From Massilia sp. YIM B02443 (GTDB taxonomy: Bacteria > Pseudomonadota > Gammaproteobacteria > Burkholderiales > Burkholderiaceae_D), in assembly GCF_030411955.1 (NCBI RefSeq), contig NZ_JASNRA010000005.1, positions 179,655 to 243,654 on the forward strand: DNA of 64,000 nucleotides, in the 5' to 3' direction. Shown here piece after piece: positions 28,801 through 37,568 of the stretch (its first letter is position 1; every line of letters begins with the position of its first letter). A model generated the notes under the pieces. The model made no database searches and was not told the DNA's origin. It worked only from the letters and a program-made list of their open reading frames with translations. The position numbers and the translations under genes were made by a program.

Positions 28801-31101
28801 GACGAAGCGGTGCTGGCCGAGCCTGAGCCTGAATCCGAACCGGTTCCGGAACCGGAGTTCGAAGCGCAAGCCGACGAAGAGGCCGACACCGAACTGACCG
28901 GCGCCGGCATCTACGCCGACGAGATCGACCCCGACCTGCTGCCCGTGTTCCTGGAAGAGGCGTCCGACCTGTTGCCGCAGATCGGCCACGACCTGCGCCA
29001 GTGGCAGCAGGATCCGGGCAATACCGCGATCGCGCAGGGCATGCAGCGCGCCCTGCACACGGTCAAGGGCAGCGCGCGCATGGCCGGCGCGATGCGCCTC
29101 GGCCAGCACGCGCACGAGCTGGAAACCCAGATCGAGAACATGGTCCACGCCGGCACCAAGGCGTTGCCGCCGACCGCGTTCGACGAGCTGCTGGCCAACT
29201 ACGATGGCGCGATGCTGCTGTTCGAGCAGCTGCAGCAGCCGCAGGATGTCGCACAGCCGGCGCCCGACGCCGCGCCAACCGCGCCCGTTGCACCGGCCGA
29301 ACAGGCCGCCGCGCGCGCGCCGCTGGTGCGGGTGCGCGCCGACATCCTCGACCGCGTGGTCAACGGCGCCGGCGAAGTCTCGATCACGCGCTCGCGCCTG
29401 GAAAACCGCATCGGCACCCTGAAAGGTTCGCTCGGCGACTTCTCCGACAACGTGACGCGCCTGCGCCGTCAGCTGCGCGAGATCGAGATGCAGGCCGAGT
29501 CGCAGATTGCCTCGCGCCTGTCGATCTCGGGCGAGCGCGAATTCGACCCGCTCGAATTCGACCGCTTCACGCGATTGCAGGAACTGACGCGCATGCTGGC
29601 CGAGAGCGTCGACGACGTCGCCTCGTTCCAGGAAAGCCTGGCGCGCACGGTCGACGGCACGCTCGACGAACTGTCGTCGCAGGCGCGCATGACGCGCGAT
29701 CTGCAGCGCGACCTGATGCGGGTGCGCATGGTGCCGTTCGCGAGCCTCTCGGAACGCCTGTTCCGGGTCGCGCGCCAGACCGCCAAGGAAACCGACAAGC
29801 GCGTCAACCTCGACATCCGCGGCGGCGCGGTGGAGATCGACCGCGGCGTGCTGGAACAGATGGCGGCGCCGTTCGAACACCTGCTGCGCAACGCCATCGT
29901 GCACGGCATCGAGCCGCGCGCCGGGCGCCAGACGGCCGGCAAGCCGGAGACCGGGGAACTGCTGGTGCAGGTCAGCCAGCACGGCAACGAAGTCGTGATC
30001 GTGTTCGGCGACGACGGCGCCGGCCTGGATCTCGAACGCATCCGCGCCAAGGCGCTGGAAAGCGGCCTGCTGGCCGATGGCGACGCCTCCGACCAGGAAG
30101 TGGCCGAACTGATTTTCGAGCCGGGCTTCTCGACCGCCGATACCCTGACCGAGCTGGCCGGCCGCGGCGTCGGCATGGACGTGGTGCGCTCCGAAGCGCG
30201 CACGCTGGGCGGGCGCGTCGCGGTCGACTCGACGCCGGGGCAGGGCGCGCGCTTCACCATCCACCTGCCGCTGACGCTGGCCGTGGCGCAGGTGGTGCTG
30301 GTCAGCAGCGGCGGGCGCACCCACGCGGTGCCGTCGACCCTGGTGGCGCAGGTGCAGCAGGTGCGCGAAGCCGACCTGGCGGCGGCGATTCAAACGGGCA
30401 GCTTCGCGCTCGGCGGCCAGTCGCTGGCGCTGCATGCGCTGCCCGACCTGCTGGGCGAGTTCGACGAGGAATCGTCGGCGGCCGGCGGACGTTCGACCCC
30501 GGTGCTGGTGCTGCAAGGCGGTAGCGGGCGTATCGCGCTGCGCGTGGACGAGGTGCAGGGCAACCGCGAAGTGGTGGTCAAGAACATCGGCCCGCAGCTG
30601 TCGCGGGTGCCGGGCATCGTCGGCGCCACGGTGCTGGGTTCGGGCGAGATCGTGCTGATCCTGGATCCGGTGGTGTTGTCGCAGCAGCCGATCGATGCTG
30701 CTACACGCGTCAAGGCCGAGCTGCCACGCGCGGCGCGGCGGCCGACCGTGATGGTGGTCGACGATTCGCTGACGGTGCGGCGCGTGACCCAGCGCCTGCT
30801 GGAGCGCGAAGGATACCGGGTCAAGCTGGCCAAGGATGGCGTCGAGGCGCTCGAACTGTTCGAGGGCGGGGCGCCGGACCTGATGCTGGTCGATATCGAG
30901 ATGCCGCGGATGGACGGGTTCGACCTGACGCGCCAGGTGCGCGGCAATGAGGCGACGCGCGATATTCCGATCATCATGATCACCTCGCGCACCGCCGACA
31001 AGCACCGCAACGTGGCGCTGGGCCTGGGCGTGAATGCCTACTTCGGCAAGCCGTATCAGGAGCCGGTGCTGCTGGCGGCGATCGAAGAGCTGCTCAAGTA
31101 G
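25837..31101 (+). CDS. chpA: Hybrid chemotaxis histidine kinase ChpA (PilL)
   Basis: The 1754-residue kinase is the core of the Pil-Chp system. Its N-terminal third has degenerate HPt-like modules (HLHQAHGALQLVD; VLHQLHGAFAILD). Candidate phosphotransfer histidines follow at H642 (FHTLKGSSRM), H823 (AHTLCGTSA, degenerate) and H1074 (LHTVKGSARM). Next come the dimerisation region, an HATPase domain (HLLRNAIVHGIE near 1349, then DDGAGLD and GRGVGMDVVRSE), a CheW domain and a C-terminal receiver with D1686 (MLVDIEMPRMDG). It phosphorylates PilG and PilH. The stop codon lies inside a palindromic repeat arm shared with the convergent photolyase gene. Confidence 0.92.
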   Translation: MTPPTSMRNSSFDTGPLSWVIAEIRDALARSGSALRDAAGRAPQAQPTLLLHAKSHLHQAHGALQLVDVDGVGTYTGAAEAVLDRFKDGQLPCTPEHAQVVLDAFQALCEYLEELLNGAAQQPARLFPYYRDMVERQGDSKVHPSDLLPLDLSALPELPVADDGAEADIAACRSRFEKALLPYLKAAVEDGRRLQAAELRDAIAPIAGGQHEPRARMFWQAMHAFAGVVADGQVESDLYIKQLFGQINLQLRRLAKGEVDAPEAMLRDALFFVAAAREPGPDAQALRQALGLDGLVPPDYAERRYGKLDPAALQEARDALARTKSDWDRIAGEGQLDKAVENDFDDALARLAGASEKLGAPALAQLLRELGRAAHDSVQSGRDDQFGLEMAAAMLFVENGLDQLRQLPDDFAENAEAVGARLLALAAGETPPDAPQWQGELARQIQQGQTVAVLANEIKAGLRQIEKLLDDYYDDPSKRAVLEQATPVLHQLHGAFAILDQEQAVLATRHVEAAVRALAASEGDVTSQHASLHNIAQNIGALGFFADLLAQDSEAAKGRFTFDVDKQLLRELPFEFVETPTPEAGEAAAEPEQEASEVDAELLDIFIAEAQEVLAFVVQTLPRAADEPASQEILTQLRRSFHTLKGSSRMVELEEFGATAAAIERVMNVWLADGRAATADLLALLAHAYAELDAWVADLADGRAPERDGAALIAAATRVQEGGPFEEAIAPEVQAEPEPEIEAEPEAAANPLEPDDIPLLDVPLELPAHDGVRHVGELAIPQALHDVYLGEAEELCAALERDLAALRLHPEAGLSPDAVTAAHTLCGTSATVGYVALRDLAHALETTLDKLVATGAKLDDEQLDLFDATLSRMRTMLQVFTLGELAPGQPDLVESLAALRDRLSSQQAAALYGNADPELAHKLDDLFAAAYHDLLAQPPAFEARQAPLDAAPKQPVSDDIDDLFDSFIDDPFDAPSTQEPQPFVPVTPDEAVLAEPEPESEPVPEPEFEAQADEEADTELTGAGIYADEIDPDLLPVFLEEASDLLPQIGHDLRQWQQDPGNTAIAQGMQRALHTVKGSARMAGAMRLGQHAHELETQIENMVHAGTKALPPTAFDELLANYDGAMLLFEQLQQPQDVAQPAPDAAPTAPVAPAEQAAARAPLVRVRADILDRVVNGAGEVSITRSRLENRIGTLKGSLGDFSDNVTRLRRQLREIEMQAESQIASRLSISGEREFDPLEFDRFTRLQELTRMLAESVDDVASFQESLARTVDGTLDELSSQARMTRDLQRDLMRVRMVPFASLSERLFRVARQTAKETDKRVNLDIRGGAVEIDRGVLEQMAAPFEHLLRNAIVHGIEPRAGRQTAGKPETGELLVQVSQHGNEVVIVFGDDGAGLDLERIRAKALESGLLADGDASDQEVAELIFEPGFSTADTLTELAGRGVGMDVVRSEARTLGGRVAVDSTPGQGARFTIHLPLTLAVAQVVLVSSGGRTHAVPSTLVAQVQQVREADLAAAIQTGSFALGGQSLALHALPDLLGEFDEESSAAGGRSTPVLVLQGGSGRIALRVDEVQGNREVVVKNIGPQLSRVPGIVGATVLGSGEIVLILDPVVLSQQPIDAATRVKAELPRAARRPTVMVVDDSLTVRRVTQRLLEREGYRVKLAKDGVEALELFEGGAPDLMLVDIEMPRMDGFDLTRQVRGNEATRDIPIIMITSRTADKHRNVALGLGVNAYFGKPYQEPVLLAAIEELLK

Positions 31102-31210
31102 GGTTGGCGGGTCTGCCGCCGACGCGGCGATAGGTAGCGGCTTAGTTGTCGTGCCGGATGATCTTGCTGCTGACTATCACCGCGTCGGCGGCGGAGCCGC
31201 CAACCCTACT
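31097..31210. repeat. Composite REP-like palindrome, copy 2 (chpA/phrB)
   Basis: Arms 31097-31110 and 31197-31210 are a perfect 14-bp inverted repeat (AGTAGGGTTGGCGG). An inner 13-bp inverted repeat (31115-31127/31180-31192, GCCGCCGACGCGG) follows, around a 52-base loop. The outer arms contain the TAG stop codons of both flanking convergent genes. Confidence 0.85.
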
Positions 31211-32681
31211 CGTCTCCATCGCCAACGACAGCGACCTCTTTCTTCACCACCGCAAACCGCTCCAGCGTGCGTTTGCGCGCCTTGTCGTGGTCCACCACCG
31301 GCAAGGGATAATCCGCCCCCAGCACCACCCCACGCTCGGCCAGCGCCTCCGCGTTCACCAGCCACGGCGCATGGATCTGCTTCGCATCGAGCCCCTTCAA
31401 CTGCGGCAGATAGCGCCGGATGAACTCTCCGCGCGCATCGAATCTTTGCGACTGCGTCACCGGATTGAAGATCCTGAACCACGGCTGCGCATCGCACCCG
31501 GTCGACGCCGCCCACTGCCAGCCGCCGTTGTTCGACGCCATGTCGTAGTCATTCAGCTTGAGCGCGAAATAGCGCTCGCCACGGCGCCAGTCGACACCGA
31601 GGTCCTTGGTCAGGAAGCTCGCCGTCACCATGCGCAAGCGATTGTGCATGAACCCCGTCTCGTTCAACTGCCGCATCGCCGCATCCACCAGCGGATACCC
31701 GGTACGCCCTTCGCACCAGGCCGCGAACAACCCGTCCGCATCGGCATCGCCATCCCACGCCACCGCGTCGAAGGCCGGCTTGAACGACCGCTCGACGACG
31801 TGCGGATGGCGGTACAGCACCATCGCATAGAAGTCGCGCCAGATCAGTTCCGACAGCCAGACCGAGGCGCCCGTGCCGCCCGCACCGGACAGCATCAACT
31901 GCTGCGCCGTGCGCACCAGGTGCCGCACGGAGGTGGTGCCGAAGCGCAGGTGGGCCGACAGGCGCGAGGTGCCATCCTCGGCCGGGAAGTCGCGCGCGCG
32001 GCCGTAGTCGGCGATGTCGTCGACGAAGGCCTCGAACAATTCCTGCGCGCCTTCCATCCCGGCCGGCAACGGCGGCTCGCCCGAATCGAAGCCAATGCCT
32101 TCCAGCGCCGGCAGGGCCGGGCCGGAAGCGGGCGGCGGCGCGAACGCATGCGCCACGCTGTCGACCGGATACGCGGCCAATGTATCCGGCCGCGCCGCCA
32201 GCCGCTTGAGCCAGGCATTCTTGTACGGCGTGAACACCGAGAACGGCCCGCCGGCCAGCGTCAGCACTTCGTCCTTCTCGAAGATCACCTGGTCCTTGTG
32301 GCTGTGGAAGGCGCGCCCGACAGCCTGCAGGCGTTCGGCGACCTGCGCATCGCGCGCGATCGCCGCCGGTTCATAATCGGTGCACGTATGTACGTCAGTC
32401 ACGCCGAGTTCTTCGGCCAGCGCCACGATCTCCTCGGGCGCGCTGCCGTGGCGCACGATGAGGTAGCCTCCAAGCTGACGCAGACCGGCGTCCAGGCTGG
32501 CCAGGCTCGCGTGGATGAAGCGCAGCCGGCGGTCGTCGCGCGGCAGGCCGCGCAGGATGTCGGTGTCGTACACGAACACGCAATGCACCGCGCGCGACGT
32601 GGACAGGGCCTGGTACAGCGCGGCGTGGTCGAAGGCGCGCAGGTCGCGCCGGAACCAGACCAGGGAATTGCTTGTGTTCAT
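31206..32681 (-). CDS. phrB: Deoxyribodipyrimidine photolyase
   Basis: The 491-residue flavoprotein repairs UV-induced cyclobutane pyrimidine dimers using blue light. The N-terminal antenna-cofactor domain starts LVWFRRDLRAFDH. The C-terminal FAD-binding domain has MRQLNETGFMHNR, NGGWQWAASTGCDAQPWFR (near residue 385) and FNPVTQSQRFD, all class I photolyase motifs. I start it at the ATG at 32681; a longer frame to 32747 lacks family similarity. The stop codon lies in the repeat arm at 31206-31208. Confidence 0.94.
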   Translation of the reverse strand: MNTSNSLVWFRRDLRAFDHAALYQALSTSRAVHCVFVYDTDILRGLPRDDRRLRFIHASLASLDAGLRQLGGYLIVRHGSAPEEIVALAEELGVTDVHTCTDYEPAAIARDAQVAERLQAVGRAFHSHKDQVIFEKDEVLTLAGGPFSVFTPYKNAWLKRLAARPDTLAAYPVDSVAHAFAPPPASGPALPALEGIGFDSGEPPLPAGMEGAQELFEAFVDDIADYGRARDFPAEDGTSRLSAHLRFGTTSVRHLVRTAQQLMLSGAGGTGASVWLSELIWRDFYAMVLYRHPHVVERSFKPAFDAVAWDGDADADGLFAAWCEGRTGYPLVDAAMRQLNETGFMHNRLRMVTASFLTKDLGVDWRRGERYFALKLNDYDMASNNGGWQWAASTGCDAQPWFRIFNPVTQSQRFDARGEFIRRYLPQLKGLDAKQIHAPWLVNAEALAERGVVLGADYPLPVVDHDKARKRTLERFAVVKKEVAVVGDGDE

Positions 32682-32888
32682 CAGTGTGTGCGAGGTCAAG
32701 GCGGGACCAGATTTTACTGTCCATGATGGGCCGTGGGAGGCGCGCAAGGCGATGCTTCCGATAGTCGGCGGGTCAAATGGGTGTAAACTAATGAAAAGCT
32801 CAATCTTGTCGTCTGGATAGTTGACTTCATGGTTGGCTTTGCAGTTGCTTACGTATTAACGGGAGTGCGCCTTTTTGAGAGTACGCGT

Positions 32889-33545
32889 ATGAAAAAAAGC
32901 AAAGTTGGCAAAACTCTACCGATGCCCGGCATGCCCCGCGAACAGGACGATCCGCTCGCCCAGGCCGGCCCTGCAGCCTCGGGGCTGAACCTGGCCAACC
33001 ACTTCCTGATCGCGATGCCGTCGATCCAGGATCCGGTCTTCGGCGGCACCGTCGTCTACGTCTGCGAGCACAACGACAAGGGCGTGCTCGGCGTGGTCAT
33101 CAACAAGCCGACCGACATGACCATGGAAACCCTGTTCGACCGCGTCGACCTGAAGCTGGCCGAAGGCCTGCGCGCCACCGTGGTGGACGAACCGATCATG
33201 TTCGGCGGCCCGGTCCAGGACGACCGCGGCTTCGTGCTGCATTCGCCGGGCGGGCGCTATTCGTCGTCGCTGAACGTTACCGACGACGTGGCCTTCACCA
33301 CCTCGATCGACGTGCTCGAAGCCGTCGCCAGCGGCGGCGGACCGGCGCGCATGCTGGTCTCGATCGGCTATGCCGGCTGGAGCCCGGGGCAGCTGGAAGA
33401 AGAAATTTCGCGCAACGGCTGGCTGACGGTGGGCGCCGATGCGCGCGTGCTGTTCGACCTGCCGATCGAGGAGCGCTACAACGCCGCCATCAAACTGCTG
33501 GGAATCGACCCGCTGATGCTCGCCACCGAAGCCGGCCATGCGTGA
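32889..33545 (+). CDS. yqgE: YqgE/AlgH family protein
   Basis: The 218-residue protein carries the family signature NHFLIAMPSIQDPVFGGTVV and the later GVVINKPTDMTMETLF and GYAGWSPGQLEEEI. The biochemical role of YqgE is unknown; the linked alginate-regulation name AlgH is historical. The start at 32889 gives a short basic N-terminus; an in-frame start at 32829 is possible and ribosome-site evidence is weak for both. It precedes ruvX, the usual arrangement. Confidence 0.88.
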   Translation: MKKSKVGKTLPMPGMPREQDDPLAQAGPAASGLNLANHFLIAMPSIQDPVFGGTVVYVCEHNDKGVLGVVINKPTDMTMETLFDRVDLKLAEGLRATVVDEPIMFGGPVQDDRGFVLHSPGGRYSSSLNVTDDVAFTTSIDVLEAVASGGGPARMLVSIGYAGWSPGQLEEEISRNGWLTVGADARVLFDLPIEERYNAAIKLLGIDPLMLATEAGHA

Positions 33546-33558
33546 CCTGAACTGCTGC

Positions 33559-33595
33559 ATGGTTGCGCATTAAATGGTTGCGCATTAAATGGTTG
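33559..33595 (+). repeat. Tandem 15-bp repeat of ATG-Val-Ala-His-stop before ruvX
   Basis: The unit ATGGTTGCGCATTAA occurs twice back to back (33559-33573, 33574-33588) and is followed directly by ATGGTTG, the start of ruvX. Each unit is a complete four-codon ORF (MVAH) whose stop abuts the next ATG. Confidence 0.9.
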
Positions 33596-33984
33596 ATATC
33601 GTTTTAGGCTTCGACTTCGGCATCAAGCGGATCGGCATCGCGATGGGCAACACCCTCACCGGACAGGCCCAGCCCCTGCGCATCATCGCGGCCGTCGACA
33701 ACGCGACCCGCTTCAGGATCATCGAGGAGCTGATCGCCGAATGGCAGCCGGCGCGCCTGGTGGTGGGCGAGCCGCGCCATCCCGATGGCGCCGAGCACGA
33801 CATGACCCTGCGCAGCCGCCGCTTCGCCAACCAGCTGCACGGCCGCTTCAACCTGCCCGTCGAACTGGTCGACGAGCGCTATTCGTCCGCGGTGCTGCAG
33901 GCCCGGCGCGGCGAGAAGATCGACGACAAGGCGGCCGCCATCATTTTGCAACAATACTTTGACGCTCATGCCAACAACTACTGA
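33589..33984 (+). CDS. ruvX: YqgF/RuvX Holliday-junction resolvase-like nuclease
   Basis: The 131-residue protein has an RNase H-like fold. It begins VDIVLGFDFGIKRIGIAMG with the first catalytic Asp (D9), then VVGEPRHPDG and VDERYSS, which hold the other acidic residues. In E. coli YqgF acts in pre-16S rRNA 5' processing and may cut Holliday junctions. The start is preceded by two tandem MVAH mini-ORFs. Its 3' end overlaps pyrR by 17 bases. Confidence 0.92.
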   Translation: MVDIVLGFDFGIKRIGIAMGNTLTGQAQPLRIIAAVDNATRFRIIEELIAEWQPARLVVGEPRHPDGAEHDMTLRSRRFANQLHGRFNLPVELVDERYSSAVLQARRGEKIDDKAAAIILQQYFDAHANNY

Positions 33985-34501
33985 TCTCGACCTCGACGCC
34001 GAGGCGCTCTATCGCGAGCTGCTGGGCCAGGTCCGCGCGGGCCTGGAAGGCGTGCCGGACGCCGCCATCGTCGGCATCCATTCCGGCGGCGCCTGGCTGG
34101 CCGAACGCCTGGCGCGCGACCTCGACCTGACGCCGCGCCTGGGCTCGATCGACGTCTCGTTCTACCGCGACGACTACGCGCGCAAGGGCCTGCACCCGGA
34201 CGTGAAGCCGACCCACATCCGCTTCCCGGTCGACGGCGCCACCGTGGTGCTGGTCGACGACGTGCTGCAGACCGGCCGCACCGTGCGCGCCGCGATCAAC
34301 GTGCTGTTCGACTACGGCCGTCCGAGCTGCATCCGCCTGGCGGCGCTGGCCGACCGCGGCGGGCGCGAGCTGCCGGTGGCCCCCGACTATGTCGGCATCC
34401 GCACCACCCTGGAAGCGGGCCAGTCGCTGTCCCTGCAGCGTCTCGAGTCCGGCCAACTTTCGCTCACCATCGAACAAGACAATGGCGATCCTGAACAATA
34501 A
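33968..34501 (+). CDS. pyrR: Bifunctional pyrimidine operon regulator/uracil phosphoribosyltransferase
   Basis: The 177-residue phosphoribosyltransferase has the PRPP-binding motif [17 protein letters not shown] (residues 93-109). In Gram-positives PyrR binds pyr mRNA; in Proteobacteria the regulatory role is less certain and uracil salvage is the safer call. I use the ATG at 33968; a TTG nine bases upstream is in frame. It overlaps ruvX at the start and pyrB by 20 bases at the end, so it is part of a tight pyr cluster. Confidence 0.9.
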   Translation: MPTTTDLDLDAEALYRELLGQVRAGLEGVPDAAIVGIHSGGAWLAERLARDLDLTPRLGSIDVSFYRDDYARKGLHPDVKPTHIRFPVDGATVVLVDDVLQTGRTVRAAINVLFDYGRPSCIRLAALADRGGRELPVAPDYVGIRTTLEAGQSLSLQRLESGQLSLTIEQDNGDPEQ

Positions 34502-35456
34502 TCCGCAACTGAACAAACACGGCGAACTGCAGCACCTGCTCACCATCGAGGGGCTCAAAAAAGCGCACATCGACCACATCCTCGATACCGCCTCGAGCTT
34601 CGTCGGCATCTCGGACCGCGAGGTCAAGAAGGTGCCGCTGATGCGCGGCAAGAGCGTGTTCAACCTCTTCTTCGAGAACTCGACCCGCACCCGCACCACC
34701 TTCGAGATCGCCTCCAAGCGCCTGTCGGCCGACGTCATCAACCTGAACATCCAGGCTTCGTCGACCACCAAGGGCGAGTCGCTGCTGGACACCATCGACA
34801 ACCTGGCGGCGATGCACGCCGACATGTTCGTGGTGCGCCATTCGCAGTCGGGCGCGCCGTACATGATCGCCCAGCACCTGAACCGCACCCGTTCCGACGT
34901 GCACGTGGTGAACGCCGGCGACGGCCGCCACGCGCACCCGACCCAGGGCTTGCTGGATATGTACACGATCCGCCACTACAAGAAGGACTTTACCAATCTG
35001 CGCGTGGCCATCGTCGGCGACATCCTGCACAGCCGCGTGGCGCGCTCGGACATCCATGCGCTGACCACGCTCGGCGTGCCGGAAGTGCGCGCCATCGGCC
35101 CGCACACGCTGCTGCCGGGCGGCCTGGAACAGATGGGCGTGCGCACGTTCACGAACATGGACGAGGGCCTGAAGGACGTCGACGTCATCATCATGCTGCG
35201 CCTGCAGAACGAGCGCATGAGCGGCGCGCTGCTGCCGTCGGCGCAGGAATACTTCAAGAGCTACGGCCTGACGCCCGAGCGCCTGGCGCTGGCGAAACCG
35301 GACGCGATCGTGATGCACCCGGGCCCGATGAACCGCGGCGTCGAGATCGACTCGGCGGTGGCGGACGGCGCGCAGGCGGTGATCCTGCCGCAGGTGACCT
35401 TCGGGATCGCGGTACGGATGGCGGTGATGAGCATTTTGGCAGGAACCCACGCATGA
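34482..35456 (+). CDS. pyrB: Aspartate carbamoyltransferase catalytic chain
   Basis: PyrB joins carbamoyl phosphate and aspartate, the first committed step of pyrimidine synthesis. The 324-residue protein has the carbamoyl-phosphate site [12 protein letters not shown] near residue 64, a later loop SSTTKGES, and [11 protein letters not shown]. No regulatory pyrI follows; the next gene, overlapping by four bases, is an inactive dihydroorotase homologue. That pairing is typical of class A aspartate carbamoyltransferases, in which PyrB assembles with the pseudo-dihydroorotase. Confidence 0.95.
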   Translation: MAILNNNPQLNKHGELQHLLTIEGLKKAHIDHILDTASSFVGISDREVKKVPLMRGKSVFNLFFENSTRTRTTFEIASKRLSADVINLNIQASSTTKGESLLDTIDNLAAMHADMFVVRHSQSGAPYMIAQHLNRTRSDVHVVNAGDGRHAHPTQGLLDMYTIRHYKKDFTNLRVAIVGDILHSRVARSDIHALTTLGVPEVRAIGPHTLLPGGLEQMGVRTFTNMDEGLKDVDVIIMLRLQNERMSGALLPSAQEYFKSYGLTPERLALAKPDAIVMHPGPMNRGVEIDSAVADGAQAVILPQVTFGIAVRMAVMSILAGTHA

Positions 35457-36739
35457 ACATTCAGATCAAGAACGGGCGAGTGATCGACCCGGCGAACGGC
35501 GTCGACGCCGTGCAGGACCTCTTCATCGCCGACGGCAAGATCGCCGCCGGCGGCGCCGGCTTCCAGGCCGACCAGGTCATCGACGCCAACGGACTGGTGG
35601 TGGCGCCGGGCCTGGTCGACCTGTCGGCGCGCCTGCGCGAGCCGGGCTACGAATACAAGGCCACGCTCGAATCCGAGCTGCGGGCCGCGATGCAGGGCGG
35701 CGTCACCTCGCTGGTGTGCCCGCCCGACACCGATCCGGTGCTGGACGAACCGGGCCTGGTCGAGATGCTCAAGCACCGCGCGCGCATCGTCGACGGGGCC
35801 AACGTGCACCCGCTGGGCGCGCTGACCGTGGGCCTGAAAGGCCAGGCGCTGACCGAGATGGCCGAACTGACCGAAGCCGGCTGCATCGGCTTCGCCCAGG
35901 CCGAGGAACCGATCCTCGACACCACCGTCCTGCAGCGCGCGATGCAGTACGCCAAGACCTTCGGCTACACGGTGTGGCTGCGCCCGCAGGATCCGCACAT
36001 CGGCCGCGGCGGCGTGGCCCACAGCGGTCCGCTGGCCTCGCGCCTGGGCCTGTCGGGCGTGCCGGTGATGTCCGAGACCATCGCCCTGCACACCATCTTC
36101 GAACTGATGCGCGCCACCGGCGCGCGCGTGCACCTGTGCCGCATTTCGTCCGCCGCCGGCCTGGAGCTGATCCGCGCGGCCAAGAAGGAAGGCCTGCCGG
36201 TGAGCGCCGACGTCGGCGTGCACCACCTGCACATGACCGACGCCGACATCGGCTTCTTCGATTCCAATGCGCGCCTGACGCCGCCATTGCGCTCCGCGCG
36301 CGACCGCGACGCGATCCGCGCCGCGCTGGTCGACGGCACGGTGGACGCGGTGTGCTCGGACCATACCCCGGTCGACGACGACGAAAAGCTGCTGCCGTTC
36401 GGCGAAGCCTCGCCCGGCGCCACCGGCCTCGAACTGCTGCTGGCCCTGACCCTCAAGTGGGCGCAGGAGCAGCAGGGCGGCCCGCAGACGCTGTCGCAGG
36501 CGATCGCCAAGGTCACGTTCGAGGCGGCGCGCATCGCCGGCCTGCCGGCCGGCACGCTGACCGTGGGCGCGGCGGCCGACGTGGTGCTGTTCGACCCGGA
36601 CGCGCGCTGGACCGTCGAGAGCCGCGCGCTGGCCAGCCAGGGCAAGCACACGCCGTTCCTCGGCTACGAACTGGCCGGGCAGGTGCAGGCCACCATCGTG
36701 CGCGGCCGCGTGGCGTATTCGCGCACCGGGCAACGTTGA
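35453..36739 (+). CDS. pyrX: Non-catalytic dihydroorotase-like partner of aspartate carbamoyltransferase
   Basis: The 428-residue protein has the amidohydrolase fold of type I dihydroorotase, but the metal-binding HxH motif is lost. [13 protein letters not shown] has S58 and R60 where active enzymes have two His. The usual EVTPHHL site reads [16 protein letters not shown] is retained. This matches the inactive PyrC' of Pseudomonas, which is needed to assemble the PyrB dodecamer. A separate catalytic pyrC must exist elsewhere. The start overlaps the pyrB stop (ATGA). Confidence 0.85.
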   Translation: MNIQIKNGRVIDPANGVDAVQDLFIADGKIAAGGAGFQADQVIDANGLVVAPGLVDLSARLREPGYEYKATLESELRAAMQGGVTSLVCPPDTDPVLDEPGLVEMLKHRARIVDGANVHPLGALTVGLKGQALTEMAELTEAGCIGFAQAEEPILDTTVLQRAMQYAKTFGYTVWLRPQDPHIGRGGVAHSGPLASRLGLSGVPVMSETIALHTIFELMRATGARVHLCRISSAAGLELIRAAKKEGLPVSADVGVHHLHMTDADIGFFDSNARLTPPLRSARDRDAIRAALVDGTVDAVCSDHTPVDDDEKLLPFGEASPGATGLELLLALTLKWAQEQQGGPQTLSQAIAKVTFEAARIAGLPAGTLTVGAAADVVLFDPDARWTVESRALASQGKHTPFLGYELAGQVQATIVRGRVAYSRTGQR

Positions 36740-36791
36740 TCCATCCGCCCGGCGCTCCGATCGGGGCGCCGGGCCATCGTCCTCTACCATC

Positions 36792-37550
36792 TTGAAGATC
36801 CGCCTTGCCTGGCGCCTTGCGCGCGTCATCGTCCACCTGTGCGAAGGACTGGCGACGTGCGCGCTGGTGTTCCCGTGGGCCTCGCACGGTCTGCGCCAGC
36901 GCATGACGCGCGGCTGGTCGCGCCGGTTGCTCGGCCTGTGCCGGGTGCGCGTCGAGCAAGCCGCCGGTTCGCCGGCGCTGGAGCACGCGCTGGTGGTGGC
37001 CAACCACGTGTCGTGGCTCGACATCTTCGTCATCAATGCCCTGAACCCTTGCCGCTTCGTGGCCAAGGCCGAGATCCGCTCGTGGCCCGTCATGGGCTGG
37101 CTGGCGGCGGGCGCCGGCACCGTGTTCATCGCGCGCGGCAACCGGCGCGAATTGCGGCACGTGTTCAAGGGGCTGGTCGAGGTGCTGCAGGCGGGCGAGC
37201 GGGTGGCGCTGTTCCCCGAAGGGACGACCTCGCTGCAGGGCCAGGTGCTGCCGTTCCATGCCAACCTGTTCGAGGCGGCGGTCGATGCCGGGGTAGCGGT
37301 GCAACCTTATGCGCTGATGTACGTCGGCGCGGACGGGGGCTATCATCCATCGATCGAGTACGTGGGCGAGACGACGTTTGTCGACAGCCTGCTGCGTATC
37401 TTGCAGGGACCGCCGGTGACGGCGCGCCTGGCATGCCTGGCGCCGCTGGAGGGGAAGGGGGCGCATCGGCGCGAACTGGCGGCGGCGGCGCAGCTGGCAG
37501 TGCAGGAAGCCGTGGAGCTGACGGCAAGCACCAGCACCGCTATCTCATAA
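36792..37550 (+). CDS. 1-acylglycerol-3-phosphate acyltransferase-like protein
   Basis: The 252-residue protein belongs to the PlsC/LPLAT family. It has an N-terminal hydrophobic segment (VIVHLCEGLATCALVF), the catalytic NHVSWLD box near residue 70 (the NHxxxxD motif) and FPEGTTS near residue 141. It acylates lysophosphatidate or a related lipid at the inner membrane; the acceptor is not known. The only start I see in this frame is TTG at 36792, with no good ribosome site. A second PlsC homologue lies at 49298-50038. The gene converges on apaH with an 18-base gap. Confidence 0.85.
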   Translation: MKIRLAWRLARVIVHLCEGLATCALVFPWASHGLRQRMTRGWSRRLLGLCRVRVEQAAGSPALEHALVVANHVSWLDIFVINALNPCRFVAKAEIRSWPVMGWLAAGAGTVFIARGNRRELRHVFKGLVEVLQAGERVALFPEGTTSLQGQVLPFHANLFEAAVDAGVAVQPYALMYVGADGGYHPSIEYVGETTFVDSLLRILQGPPVTARLACLAPLEGKGAHRRELAAAAQLAVQEAVELTASTSTAIS

Positions 37551-37568
37551 GCCGGTCAGGTGTGATGG

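Noticed and set aside
28762..31005. 747-residue minus-strand ORF inside chpA
   Set aside because: It is antisense to the ATPase, CheW and receiver domains of a well-supported kinase gene. It has no recognisable domain.
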